A stretch of DNA of 64,000 bases, taken from assembly GCA_026393755.1 (NCBI GenBank), contig JAPKZO010000019.1, forward strand, positions 1 through 64,000. Direction: 5' to 3'. Positions within the stretch are counted from its first letter, which is position 1, and each line of letters begins with the position of its first letter. This document shows, piece after piece, positions 1 to 8,337 of the stretch. Source of the stretch: Acidobacteriota bacterium. Its GTDB lineage: Bacteria; Acidobacteriota; Vicinamibacteria; Vicinamibacterales; JAKQTR01. The translations under genes were made by a program, and so were the position numbers. The notes beneath the pieces are model-generated. The model worked only from the letters and a program-made list of their open reading frames with translations, was not told the origin of the DNA and ran no database searches.

Positions 1-1
1 G

Positions 2-736
2 GTGGTCGCCCGCCATGACTTCTTGCCGTTTGGAGAGGAATGGAATCCGCCGGCGAACGCGAAAGAGAAGAAGCTCTTCACCGGTCATGAGCGCGACGCG
101 GAGACTGGACTCGACTACTTCGGCGCGCGCTACTACCGGCCCCAGGTCGGGCGATTCACCACGATCGACCCGGTCTACACCTGGTCGGAGAACCTCACCG
201 ATCCTCAGCGGTGGAACCGGTATGCGTACGCGAAAGACAATCCACTGAGGTTCATTGATACTGACGGCCGGTCCAGCATCGTATTCAACGGCAAGGACAA
301 TAGGCTGTACTTCTTCGACAAGGACGGCAACCTCATCGGCTCGTGGGACGCGACCAACAGGCCGTCCCCGGAACTTACAATCGGAAGACTTGCCGACGGT
401 GTGTACGACTTCCTAGACACTACGACAACCAGGGGATTCGGAGATGAGTCCCCAAACAGCAGACTTGGCACTTATGGGATCTTCGCCGTTGAGCCATTCA
501 TGGGGGAGGACGGAGGGATGCACACAGGTGTGGGAATCCACTCTGGCCGACTGAACAGGGGAGGGTACCTCTGGTGGACCAATGGCTGTATCCGAACGAC
601 GGACGAGGCCATGATGACGATCGCCTACACGGCGCCAAGTGACCCGTTGACGAGTTTGGCTGTTATCGATAACAGGCCTGCGAACATGGACTCGTTCGTA
701 CTTACTCAATTGGCCAAGATGAAGATAGCGTTCTAG
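2..736 (+). CDS. RHS-core protein, 3' part, with L,D-transpeptidase-like C-terminal tip
   Basis: This is the C-terminal end of an RHS/YD-repeat polymorphic-toxin-type protein; the frame is open to the left edge, so the 5' part is missing. Residues about 5-85 carry the RHS-associated core, with HDFLPFGEEW, FTGHERDAETGLDYFGARYY, VGRFTTIDP and WNRYAYAKDNPL. After the core, a separate domain (about 90-244) starts with FNGKDNRLYFFDKDGNLIGS and ends with GIHSG followed by WWTNGCIR. That is the H-x(n)-[ST]-x-G-C-I-R pattern of YkuD/DUF2778 L,D-transpeptidase folds, including the catalytic Cys. In the known Tlde1 effectors this fold attacks peptidoglycan in the periplasm. The inference is a cell-wall-targeting toxin tip. 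A long tail after the Cys motif is unassigned. The core is nearly the same as that of the protein at 2485-3522, while the tips are unrelated. Confidence 0.8.
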   Translation: MVARHDFLPFGEEWNPPANAKEKKLFTGHERDAETGLDYFGARYYRPQVGRFTTIDPVYTWSENLTDPQRWNRYAYAKDNPLRFIDTDGRSSIVFNGKDNRLYFFDKDGNLIGSWDATNRPSPELTIGRLADGVYDFLDTTTTRGFGDESPNSRLGTYGIFAVEPFMGEDGGMHTGVGIHSGRLNRGGYLWWTNGCIRTTDEAMMTIAYTAPSDPLTSLAVIDNRPANMDSFVLTQLAKMKIAF

Positions 737-919
737 CGAAGAGCACGACTGGCAGGTAAGACGTATCCAGTGTTACGCTCTACCGTGTTGTGACCGTGCG
801 GCCATTTCGTGTTCGTCCCGAATCGCGCGGTCATCGGTCGCGGACAGCGTGCTAGTCAGAGCACGATACTCTACCTCAGGTCCCCGAACAGTTTGGGCCA
901 GTCCTGCGGGAGATCTAGC

Positions 920-1480
920 ATGGAGGTCACGGAAATGGCGTCACGGTTCACTGCAGCGGCGGCTGTTTCTGTGTGTCTCATGGCGCCACTGCCAGCGCAA
1001 CACCTCTCGAAGGAGCAGGTGTCACAGTCTCCTCCTGAACATGTGCTCTCCGAGATCGATATCGCCAGGACACGACCAGTGGATGTCGCGGCCAAGATAG
1101 GCGAACCGAGCCGCGCGGAAGTCTTCGCGGACGAGAAGTTCCCGGGATTGGACGCCAAGGACTACTGGTGGGAGACAGGGGAGGTCCGACTCCGAGCCGG
1201 AACACAGTTCGAGAAGCGGAATGGCAAGTTCGTTGAAACCGAGATTCGATTTGTGGATGTGTGGGGTAGCCGCCCGTCGAAGAACGGTCTTGGGATAACG
1301 GGAGCAGGGCTGGCCCTTGGGGATTCCGCTGACAAGGTCCGTCGATGCTACGGTTCGCGGCTTTCGATTGAGCCTTCACGTTTGATCGTACAGTGGAAAG
1401 ACGGTACGACGCTGACAATCGACACGGATCACAAAGGGCGCATCGTCCACATGCAGTTGGTGTCAGGTGAAGCATGGTAA
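920..1480 (+). CDS. Secreted hypothetical protein; candidate periplasmic immunity protein
   Basis: I do not recognise a family. The protein has 186 residues with a signal peptide (MASRFTAAAAVSVCLMAPLPA) and no further membrane segment, so it should be exported. The mature part contains VDVAAKIGEPSRAEVF and a basic C-terminal stretch with DGTTLTIDTDHKG, resembling a small alpha/beta protein. The start at 920 is chosen because GGGAG lies seven bases upstream; ATG at 935 would also leave a full signal peptide, and a GTG at 809 is in frame but adds an unlikely tail. It is the first gene after an RHS protein with a cell-wall-cleaving-type tip. A periplasmic toxin would need an exported immunity protein, so this is a reasonable candidate. 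That role is inference from position and export only. Confidence 0.65.
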   Translation: MEVTEMASRFTAAAAVSVCLMAPLPAQHLSKEQVSQSPPEHVLSEIDIARTRPVDVAAKIGEPSRAEVFADEKFPGLDAKDYWWETGEVRLRAGTQFEKRNGKFVETEIRFVDVWGSRPSKNGLGITGAGLALGDSADKVRRCYGSRLSIEPSRLIVQWKDGTTLTIDTDHKGRIVHMQLVSGEAW

Positions 1481-1498
1481 CATTGTCACTTCAGGAGT

Positions 1499-1832
1499 AC
1501 GCGTCCCGCCCTGCCAATAACTGCCCTACGAGAACCGTCGACCTTTGTCGCAGACGAGCTCGGCCCCGGCGCCCAACAGACCCAATACCCGAATGGCAAG
1601 CCGGACGGCGGCTTCACGCTCCCCTAATGGCTGAGACCTTGACGCTGGCGGACAACGGGTACGTCCGGAGCGTGCTCGCCAGAACGGGGCAGCTCCTACC
1701 GATGCTGACTTGAAAGCTCTTGGCCGAGTCGAACCCGCTAAACCGGCGCAGATAGGGGACGTGTACCTGTACAGACCGAAACCTCAGGATCCCCCGACAC
1801 CGGCCAAGAAGAGACGGGAGGAGGAGTCATGA
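1499..1832 (+). pseudogene. Remnant coding sequence broken across two frames
   Basis: No intact gene is visible between 1481 and 1828. One frame reads from about 1499 to a TAA at 1625-1627 and ends in YPNGKPDGGFTLP. A second frame opens after a TGA at 1632-1634 and reads 65 codons to a TGA at 1830-1832, including AKPAQIGDVYLYRPKPQD and a charged tail KKRREEES. The two stretches read like protein, and neither has a convincing start. The second frame's stop overlaps the ATG of the next gene as ATGA, which is typical of real coupled genes. The simplest reading is a decayed gene whose 3' end used to be coupled to the 1829 gene. Confidence 0.35.
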
Positions 1833-2488
1833 TACCGACCCGCACGCGACCGCTCACGTGGATGGCCGGTCTTGTTCTCGTCGCGGGGCTACCGATAGGG
1901 GGTGATGCCGTCGGCTCGGCTGGGCAACTGTCGAAGGGCATGCCAAGACCGACATTCTGGGTGGCCACGGGCCAGGACGGGGCGCCCACGTATGTGCTGT
2001 TCGCTCGCGGTTCAGAGCTTGTTCGGCTGGACGCCTCAACAGGGCGAGTCGCATGGCGAATAGAGTTGCCTTCGCCTGCGGACTTTGGCCCAGTAGTCGC
2101 CGCTGAAACCGCGTTGATCTTGGGCTGTGGAGGGGGATTCTGTCTCTACGGCGTCGACTCTCGAGATGGGAGTGTCCGTTGGACGAAGCATCTGTTGGAC
2201 GTGACTAATCGGTCCCGGCGGATGATAACAGATGGGGAGCGTATCTTCTTGGATGCGAGGCAGGACGAAGGCGTTGCTGCACTGAATCCTCAGAAAGGCT
2301 CAGTCGATTGGGAGCACACAGGCCTGAGAACAGGGTTTGTGAAGCCTCTCACCGTCGCCGACCACCGCCTGTTCACTGATGTGGGACTCCTCGACACGGC
2401 TACAGGGGGAGAAGTTCACTACTTTGGCCGGGACCCGGAGCCGCTGACGGGTAACCTGATCGCGTGGCACGTGGGAGGTGACCGATGA
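1829..2488 (+). CDS. Exported PQQ-like beta-propeller fragment protein
   Basis: This 219-residue protein begins with a signal peptide (hydrophobic WMAGLVLVAGLPIGG at residues 11-25). It then shows repeated outer-strand motifs of PQQ/quinoprotein-alcohol-dehydrogenase-like propellers: LDASTGRVAWRIEL, VDSRDGSVRWTK and LNPQKGSVDWEH. Only about three to four blades can be counted, fewer than the seven or eight of full propellers, so it is a short or truncated version. Catalytic residues of dehydrogenases are absent; a binding or structural role in the periplasm is more likely. ATG 1829 overlaps the end of a decayed frame, and its own stop overlaps the ATG of the RHS gene at 2485 (ATGA), so it is probably translated together with that toxin-like gene. 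Its role in the RHS unit is unknown. Confidence 0.65.
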   Translation: MIPTRTRPLTWMAGLVLVAGLPIGGDAVGSAGQLSKGMPRPTFWVATGQDGAPTYVLFARGSELVRLDASTGRVAWRIELPSPADFGPVVAAETALILGCGGGFCLYGVDSRDGSVRWTKHLLDVTNRSRRMITDGERIFLDARQDEGVAALNPQKGSVDWEHTGLRTGFVKPLTVADHRLFTDVGLLDTATGGEVHYFGRDPEPLTGNLIAWHVGGDR

Positions 2489-3522
2489 GCCGCGGACTGT
2501 TCGCCACGATCAGTCGCGTTCTCGCGGACGCAGGGGTCACCCGCGCTGTTCGCGCCACCTCGCCGGCCCCGCGGCGGCGGCAAGCGGCTCACGATCTCGT
2601 GACAGCCGGTTTCCTCATCGTGGCGGCGCTGCTGCTGCCAGCACCGGCGTTCGCGCAGTCGGGGCAGATCGTCGAGTACTACCACCTCGACGCGCTGGGG
2701 TCCGTGCGTGTCGTGACCGATCAGACGGGGCAGGTCGTGAGCCGCCACGACTTCCTGCCGTTTGGGGAGGAGTGGCCCGCGCCCCAACCCACGACGAAGG
2801 AGAAGAAGCTCTTCACGGGCCACGAGCGCGACGCGGAGACTGGACTCGACTACTTCGGCGCGCGATACTACCGGGCCAGCGTCGGGCGATTTAGCACGGT
2901 CGACCCCGAACTGAGCGTCAAAGAAGCAGTGGTCGATCCGCAGCGCTGGAACCGATATGCCTACGTCACGAACAATCCCCTGAAGTACACGGATCCCGAC
3001 GGCAAGAACCCGCTCTTGATCACCGGAAGCATTGGGGCGGCCGTCTACGGCGGGTGGGCGATCTACGAGAACGTCTCGCACGGGAGAGCGCCGCTAAGTG
3101 GCAACGTCGGATTCGAGGCGGCCAAGGGCTTCGTGGTCGGGGCCACGCTGGGCATAGCGGGGCCAGCATTTGCGGGAATGGGGGGCGCGGAGACTGCTCT
3201 GGCGGGATCGGCGACCGCGACCGGTACCGTCGTGATTGGCAGCTACCCTCGATACCTGGAGCTTGCACGGGAGTTGGGAGCCAAGTCGTTCAATATCCCT
3301 AGGAGTATCTGGGAGAAGATGTCTGAGGCCCAGCAATTGGCGGCGAATGACAAGTTTCTGGACCGTGCGATCTCTCGGGGGCAGACCTTCATTGTGACAA
3401 TGAACGTGGCTGACGCTCTTAAGAAGGGTGGAGTGTGGCTGCGACACGAAATCGACTACCTCATGGCTCGTGGGTATACCATCGGGTCGGATGGGCGAAG
3501 CCTAATACCGCCGGCGAAGTGA
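2485..3522 (+). CDS. Short RHS-core protein with its own signal peptide and a variable C-terminal tip
   Basis: The 345-residue protein has an N-terminal hydrophobic segment (LVTAGFLIVAALLLPAPAFA, about 38-57) that looks like a cleavable signal. It goes straight into one RHS unit (YYHLDALGSVRVVTDQTG) and the core (RHDFLPFGEEW, HERDAETGLDYFGARYY, VGRFSTVDP). The long run of YD repeats found in normal RHS proteins is absent, so this is a stripped-down RHS carrier. The tip has a glycine/alanine-rich hydrophobic linker (about 173-245) and a final ~90-residue domain with ELGAKSFNIPRSIWEKMS, NDKFLDRAISRGQTF and LRHEIDYLMARGYTI. I have the impression of similar endings on other polymorphic toxins but cannot name an activity. 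It is coupled to the preceding propeller gene (ATGA) and followed after 11 bases by a small gene that may give immunity. Confidence 0.75.
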   Translation: MSRGLFATISRVLADAGVTRAVRATSPAPRRRQAAHDLVTAGFLIVAALLLPAPAFAQSGQIVEYYHLDALGSVRVVTDQTGQVVSRHDFLPFGEEWPAPQPTTKEKKLFTGHERDAETGLDYFGARYYRASVGRFSTVDPELSVKEAVVDPQRWNRYAYVTNNPLKYTDPDGKNPLLITGSIGAAVYGGWAIYENVSHGRAPLSGNVGFEAAKGFVVGATLGIAGPAFAGMGGAETALAGSATATGTVVIGSYPRYLELARELGAKSFNIPRSIWEKMSEAQQLAANDKFLDRAISRGQTFIVTMNVADALKKGGVWLRHEIDYLMARGYTIGSDGRSLIPPAK

Positions 3523-3533
3523 TCGCCCTCAGA

Positions 3534-3869
3534 ATGGAAACAACCTTGCCCAGTGATGCAGAAATCAGTACGGCGTATTTTGAACAGCTCGCTCGACTGT
3601 CCAAGAAGCTGAGCGACGACGGCATCGCGCTGTACAGTCATCGCTACGACGCCCTCTCTTTTGGATCGTGGGTGGTTGACGCTGGAACTCGGCACAGGCG
3701 TGTCCGAGTGACGTACGACGGTCGGGAAGGCCTGCTGCTGTTCGAAGACGCCGTCGTGAATTCGAATTCGTCAGCGACTGAGTGGCGGGAGCGGGAGAGC
3801 CAGGTCCTTAAGCCTACGGCTGCGTGGGAGCGGGCGAGGGAGGTAATTGTCAGGTCCTGCCGGTCTTGA
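3534..3869 (+). CDS. Small hypothetical protein; candidate immunity partner of the RHS tip
   Basis: I do not recognise a family. From ATG 3534 the protein has 111 residues, is soluble and has no signal peptide. It contains helical segments (EISTAYFEQLARLSKKLSDD) followed by strand-rich sequence (ALSFGSWVVDAG, VRVTYDGREGLLLFED) and a basic C-terminal helix ending in VIVRSCRS. A GTG at 3519 overlaps the stop of the RHS gene as GTGA and is an equally possible start that would couple both genes. A cytoplasmic partner directly after an RHS tip is the normal place for an immunity gene. That is the only evidence for the role. Confidence 0.6.
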   Translation: METTLPSDAEISTAYFEQLARLSKKLSDDGIALYSHRYDALSFGSWVVDAGTRHRRVRVTYDGREGLLLFEDAVVNSNSSATEWRERESQVLKPTAAWERAREVIVRSCRS

Positions 3870-3881
3870 CGGACAAAGACC

Positions 3882-4181
3882 GTGGCACAGGTACGGGCGC
3901 TGCAAGCCTCCGGTTTCACCGAGCGGCAGGCGCACTTTCTCGTGCTCGTCCTTGAGCACTCGGGAGTGTGTCTGCCGCGCCAGTACCGCACGTTTGCCGG
4001 GATTGCCCACGGTCGGCAAAGACACGACCTCTTCGAGTAACTCATGCGAGGCGGGCCTACGACGACGGACGAGTCGGCGCCTGCCCACGCGGGGCGCATC
4101 TTCCACGTCCATCACAAGCTCTACTGGGCGGTCGGCGAGTCGGACCACCGCTACCGGAAGGCGTTGAGTGTGGGTGATTGA
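3882..4181 (+). pseudogene. Mobile-element-associated small protein, interrupted by an in-frame stop
   Basis: A single frame runs from GTG 3882 to TGA 4179-4181 with one TAA at 4038-4040. The first half reads QVRALQASGFTERQAHFLVL and HSGVCLPRQYRTFAGIAHG. The second half reads MRGGPTTTDESAPAHAGRIF and HVHHKLYWAVGESDHRYRKA. From memory, proteins with this same order (FTERQA, SGVC.RQY, AHAGR..HVHH, GE.D.R.RK) occur in accessory regions of several phyla, with uninterrupted sequence where the TAA stands here. Their function is not known to me. The nonsense codon makes expression of a full-length product unlikely, and no frameshift is needed to explain the break. Confidence 0.6.
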
Positions 4182-4702
4182 CCCGAAGCAGGTATGGCGC
4201 TTCGGGCCCCCTTGCCTTGCCGCCGGAATACATCATCCTCGCCGCGCGGTAGATCCCTCTGGCGGAGACTCACCGCGTCGCCTGTGGTTTGCCCCTCACA
4301 TGCGGTGCTTCCGGGACCCAACCAAGAGCTAGGTCAAGAAGAGCCCCTGCGCTACCTCCACTGCCTGCAGACCTGTGTGAACCCGCTGAGCGGCGACAAT
4401 TAGATCTGCCGGCCGGCAATAGTAATTGACGCCGCGCACCCGCCGAGCAGAAGCTGGCTGGAGGCCCCTTTGTCCAGGCATCCCCTAAGCCGAAAGAAGA
4501 GATCGCCACCGTCAAGAACCCGAAGGAAGCGCAGCACGTACGGGCGCACTTCGCGAACGTGATCACCACGGCGAACGCATAGAAGCAGGCGGCGGTTCGC
4601 CGCTCCGGACTTCGACACTGGCACGGTCTGCGTGCGTCAGTCGGCACTTGCGCCGCTCGTTCCGCTGTGTCTGGCGTCCTACCACCATCAGATTGGAAAC
4701 CC
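4182..4702. other. Gene-poor stretch with decayed coding traces
   Basis: No intact gene can be supported here. One readable fragment lies at 4430-4582 on the plus strand, after an in-frame TGA at 4427-4429. It contains GGPFVQASPKPKEEIATVKN and ends in HVRAHFANVITTANA before a TAG. It looks like the 3' end of a gene that lost its beginning. The remaining sequence shows no convincing frame, promoter or structure. Confidence 0.4.
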
Positions 4703-5218
4703 ATGATGAAACGACAACGAGCCTTCAAGCCGCTGACCCTGAAGTTGTCCTCGATTGCGGATGCGGCGGCCCGTCAGGCGATCGAAACCCTGTTCGACCG
4801 GTTCAACGTGGAACGGGCTCGTTCCAACGAGGCGGCCCGCAACGCCGCCATCGCCGATGCCGAATCGAGCATCGCCATGCAGCAGGCCCGCATGGCCTTC
4901 GTCCAGTTGTTACTGGAAGCGGGTGCACACCTGGACCCCATCCGGGGCGAGCAGACGTGGACGGCCTACCGCCGGGACGGAGAGGTGATCTTCGAATGTC
5001 CCTTCACCGAAGTGGACATGCGCAATGCCATGCGCGTTCAGCGTGCGAATGTGGACCAGGCGGCTCGACAGACAGGTGGCGCAGAAAGTCTCTACGAGGG
5101 CGATGACGACGAGGACCAGAGCCCGACGATTGGGTTCTCGGGCTCGCCCACCCGGCAGGGACACTCAGGCGCGAAGATGGCTGACCTCGTTCCGCGTGTT
5201 GGGAGTGACCTCGGATGA
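4703..5218 (+). CDS. Unknown protein with coiled-coil-prone N-terminal half (cassette gene A)
   Basis: I do not recognise this 171-residue protein. Residues about 10-75 are rich in Ala, Arg and Glu with heptad-like spacing (RQAIETLFDRFNVERARSNE, AIADAESSIAMQQARMAFVQ) and should form long helices or a coiled coil. A middle part (HLDPIRGEQTWTAYRRDGEV) looks like a small beta unit. The C-terminus is acidic and probably disordered (EGDDDEDQS). There is no signal peptide or membrane segment. ATG 4703 is chosen as the first ATG with GGA-rich sequence before it; an ATG at 4667 is also in frame. The stop overlaps the next ATG as ATGA, so this gene and the one at 5215 form a translationally coupled pair inside the island. 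Confidence 0.65.
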   Translation: MMKRQRAFKPLTLKLSSIADAAARQAIETLFDRFNVERARSNEAARNAAIADAESSIAMQQARMAFVQLLLEAGAHLDPIRGEQTWTAYRRDGEVIFECPFTEVDMRNAMRVQRANVDQAARQTGGAESLYEGDDDEDQSPTIGFSGSPTRQGHSGAKMADLVPRVGSDLG

Positions 5219-6138
5219 GACACCCTCGCGTGGCCGAGGGGCAGGGCACGTTCTGCTTCGACTTCCCGGTGATTCGGGATGTCTCGAAACCCAGCGTGAC
5301 CCTCCACAAGAACGGCCGGTATCTGCTATTCAAACCCAACGACCTCGTCGCGGCCGACGTGCTCCGTGAACTCGATCTGCGGACGCAGACCACCCTGATG
5401 CGTGACGGCACGTACTTCGGCGTCACCGGTGTCCGCGTGGCGGACTGGCGCAAGGTCGAGTTGTGGAAGCACCTCGCTGGCGACATCGCCACGCACCCCT
5501 ACTGCCAGCTCCTCACGAGCTATGGGATCGAGATCGGCACGTCTCCGACCCTCCAGCACTACATCCGCCACGAGTATCCACGTCGCGTCCTGGAGGCGAC
5601 GCCGTACACGGCGACGGCCGTGCAGAATGACGACGTATCGTTGTTCGAGCGGTGTTCGGTCGGGGCGAATCTGTTGTGTGTCCAGAACTTCGTGAAGCGG
5701 GGCGACGAGACACCCACCTTCGAAAAGAACAAGCGGTACATGGTGGTGCGCACCAGCGGTGAGGGTGTCGACAAGGTGGGGATCTGTACGGAGCCCATCA
5801 AACCCAAGGCAGACATCACGGTGGCTGGCGAGAATCTGATCTACGAATGGTCGGCCCTCGATCTGCCGATGGAGTCGTATTTCGACGACTCGGAGAACGT
5901 CGACTTCGGACTCGATATCCGGCAACGGTACCCGCAGCGGGTGCAACAGATGGAAGACCGGATTGCGCGGTTGCCGTTTGTGCGCCAAGCCATCGAGTCG
6001 GGCCAGACCCACCCGTTGTACGAGCATGTCCGGTTGGACGCGGCCGAGGAGGCCCTAAAGCGCGGCGTGGTGAACGGCAAACTGATGCGGCTCGGCAAGT
6101 CGTCCGAAGCCATCACCATCTGCGAGTTGTGGGGGTGA
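5215..6138 (+). CDS. Unknown 307-residue protein (cassette gene B)
   Basis: No family is recognised. The sequence is soluble and mixed alpha/beta, with no signal peptide, P-loop, HTH or obvious nuclease motif. Distinctive stretches are FPVIRDVSKPSVTLHKNGRY near the start, LTSYGIEIGTSPTLQHYIRH (about 100-120), DVSLFERCSVGANLLCVQNF (about 144-163), a strand-rich part with KRYMVVRTSGEGVDKVGICT, and an acidic segment ESYFDDSENVDFGLDIRQRY. It starts inside the stop of the preceding gene (ATGA), which argues for joint expression and perhaps a complex with the coiled-coil protein. Position in an integrase-bearing island suggests an accessory function such as defence or conflict, but nothing in the sequence proves it. 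Confidence 0.65.
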   Translation: MRHPRVAEGQGTFCFDFPVIRDVSKPSVTLHKNGRYLLFKPNDLVAADVLRELDLRTQTTLMRDGTYFGVTGVRVADWRKVELWKHLAGDIATHPYCQLLTSYGIEIGTSPTLQHYIRHEYPRRVLEATPYTATAVQNDDVSLFERCSVGANLLCVQNFVKRGDETPTFEKNKRYMVVRTSGEGVDKVGICTEPIKPKADITVAGENLIYEWSALDLPMESYFDDSENVDFGLDIRQRYPQRVQQMEDRIARLPFVRQAIESGQTHPLYEHVRLDAAEEALKRGVVNGKLMRLGKSSEAITICELWG

Positions 6139-6820
6139 CACGGCACCCGCCGAAAGAAACTTTCCGTTGGGGCTGCGCCAGAACGCAAAGAATCTCGATT
6201 TCCCGCGGCGGTAAACGCTTGCGTCGGTTAGCTCCGGACCGTTGGCCAACTCATACTTCGGCCGTGAATTGTTCGGGCTTCACGGTGCTTGGGCGTGCCA
6301 AACCGGCGCCGACAGGCGTACCTGTCACGGTTCTTGCCTGATGTTCCGGGCAGGAGCCGACACCCGATGAGACCTCGCAGGCACGTTACTGACCACCTTC
6401 CGCAGACCTCGCGAGCTGGTTGTATGTGCGGCGGCCCGCACGCCCTCAAGTGGTTCGACGCGGAGCTGGAGATAGACATCCGCCTAGACAGCGTGCCCGG
6501 ATCCACCCTTCTACCTGGATGTCTATCCATCCGGCCTGGTCGGCAGATCGCCCCGTCGTCGCAAGTCTCATTCCGCTGCGTGTTTCCGTGGAGGCGGCGT
6601 TCGTTTGCCGCCGTGGCTCTGACCGACGCCAGGATGGGGGCGAGGGAGGGAGCGACCCCCCTGTTGGGCGGCCTGGTCCGCCCGAGCCGGGCCAAGGGCC
6701 GGCTCTCTTTCGGGGGTCGCTCCCTCCCTCGCCCCACCCGTCAGGCGTCAGATTCTGCTTGCCCAATCCACGAGCTGATCCGCCGCGGCGTCCAGGATTC
6801 TTGCTAGCAAGAGAAGCCGC
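6139..6820. other. Non-coding island stretch with inverted repeats
   Basis: I see no gene in these 680 bases. The stretch holds an 11-bp perfect inverted repeat (GATAGACATCC at 6471-6481 with its complement at 6517-6527) and the large branched palindrome at 6637-6735. It could contain an attachment or transfer site of the element, given that the excisionase and integrase genes follow directly, but no known core site was recognised. Confidence 0.5.
6637..6735. repeat. 24-bp perfect inverted repeat enclosing two smaller hairpins
   Basis: The outer arms are 6637-6660 and 6712-6735, perfectly complementary over 24 bases and beginning GGGGCGAGGGAGGG. The 51-base interior holds GGGCGG paired with CCGCCC (6666-6683) and a second stem from GAGCCGG and CCGGCTC. 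Together they would form a long stem with a three-way junction. There is no T-run after the 3' arm, so it is not a standard terminator. It sits about 85 bases upstream of the excisionase-like gene. Confidence 0.8.
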
Positions 6821-7108
6821 ATGACCACAAGAATCAACGGCCTGTGGAAGCTGCCAGAACTGTGGAAGCCGACAGGAGCACCCCCGCGTTACGCTCAGAG
6901 TAATCGCTGCATTCCCTTGTTGCTGCGGGTTCGAGATGCTGCGGCAATGCTTGCCATTTCCGAGCGCGCCGTGTGGCAGTTGATTCGGAGCGACCAATTG
7001 CGCGCGATCCATCCGGCAGGAATGAGAGCCACACGCATCCCCCGAGCGGAGGTTGAGGCTCTGGCCCTGCGGTGGCGGACTGCTTCAGAACGTGGACTAC
7101 GAGGTTGA
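6821..7108 (+). CDS. Excisionase-family HTH DNA-binding protein
   Basis: The 95-residue protein carries a MerR/excisionase-type (HTH_17) domain at about 30-85: LLRVRDAAAMLAISERAVWQ, LIRSDQLRAIH and IPRAEVEALAL. In this family the helix-turn-helix binds near att sites and directs the integrase towards excision, or acts as a small regulator. The N-terminal 30 residues are unusual and may be poorly ordered. The gene lies directly upstream of the integrase remnant in the same direction, the usual xis-int order. Because the integrase is damaged, the pair probably no longer mobilises the island by itself. Confidence 0.8.
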   Translation: MTTRINGLWKLPELWKPTGAPPRYAQSNRCIPLLLRVRDAAAMLAISERAVWQLIRSDQLRAIHPAGMRATRIPRAEVEALALRWRTASERGLRG

Positions 7109-7151
7109 CCAAGCAAGAACGTCGGCACGATGGTGGCGAGATGGAGTCGAT

Positions 7152-8173
<1,022 letters not shown>

Positions 8174-8296
8174 ACTATCTAATTATTCTACCACGCGGCA
8201 ACGGGCTGCCACAACGCGCCCGAAGGTGTGATCGGTTCGCGTGTTCTATGGCCGTTCAGGCAACAGAAAAAGCGACCCGATCACATTTCGATGGGC

Positions 8297-8324
8297 TGGA
8301 CCCCGGCTTTCGCCGGGGTGACGA
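8297..8324. repeat. Dispersed intergenic palindrome (type 1)
   Basis: CCCCGGC-TTTC-GCCGGGG, framed by TGGA and TGACGA, lies in the gap between tRNA-Ala and the 3' end of thrC. Related copies with the same layout and flanks are at 11114-11141, 31778-31800 and 31878-31904. The hairpin may terminate thrC transcription. Confidence 0.7.
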
Positions 8325-8337
8325 GAACGTGTTCCAA

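Noticed and set aside
1474-1713. 79-codon frame overlapping the end of the exported protein gene
   Set aside because: No domain, poor composition and no ribosome-binding site; better explained as part of the decayed stretch.
6289-6807. 172-codon plus-strand frame in the island gap
   Set aside because: It runs through the large palindrome, is Arg/Pro-rich and has no recognisable domain or ribosome-binding site.
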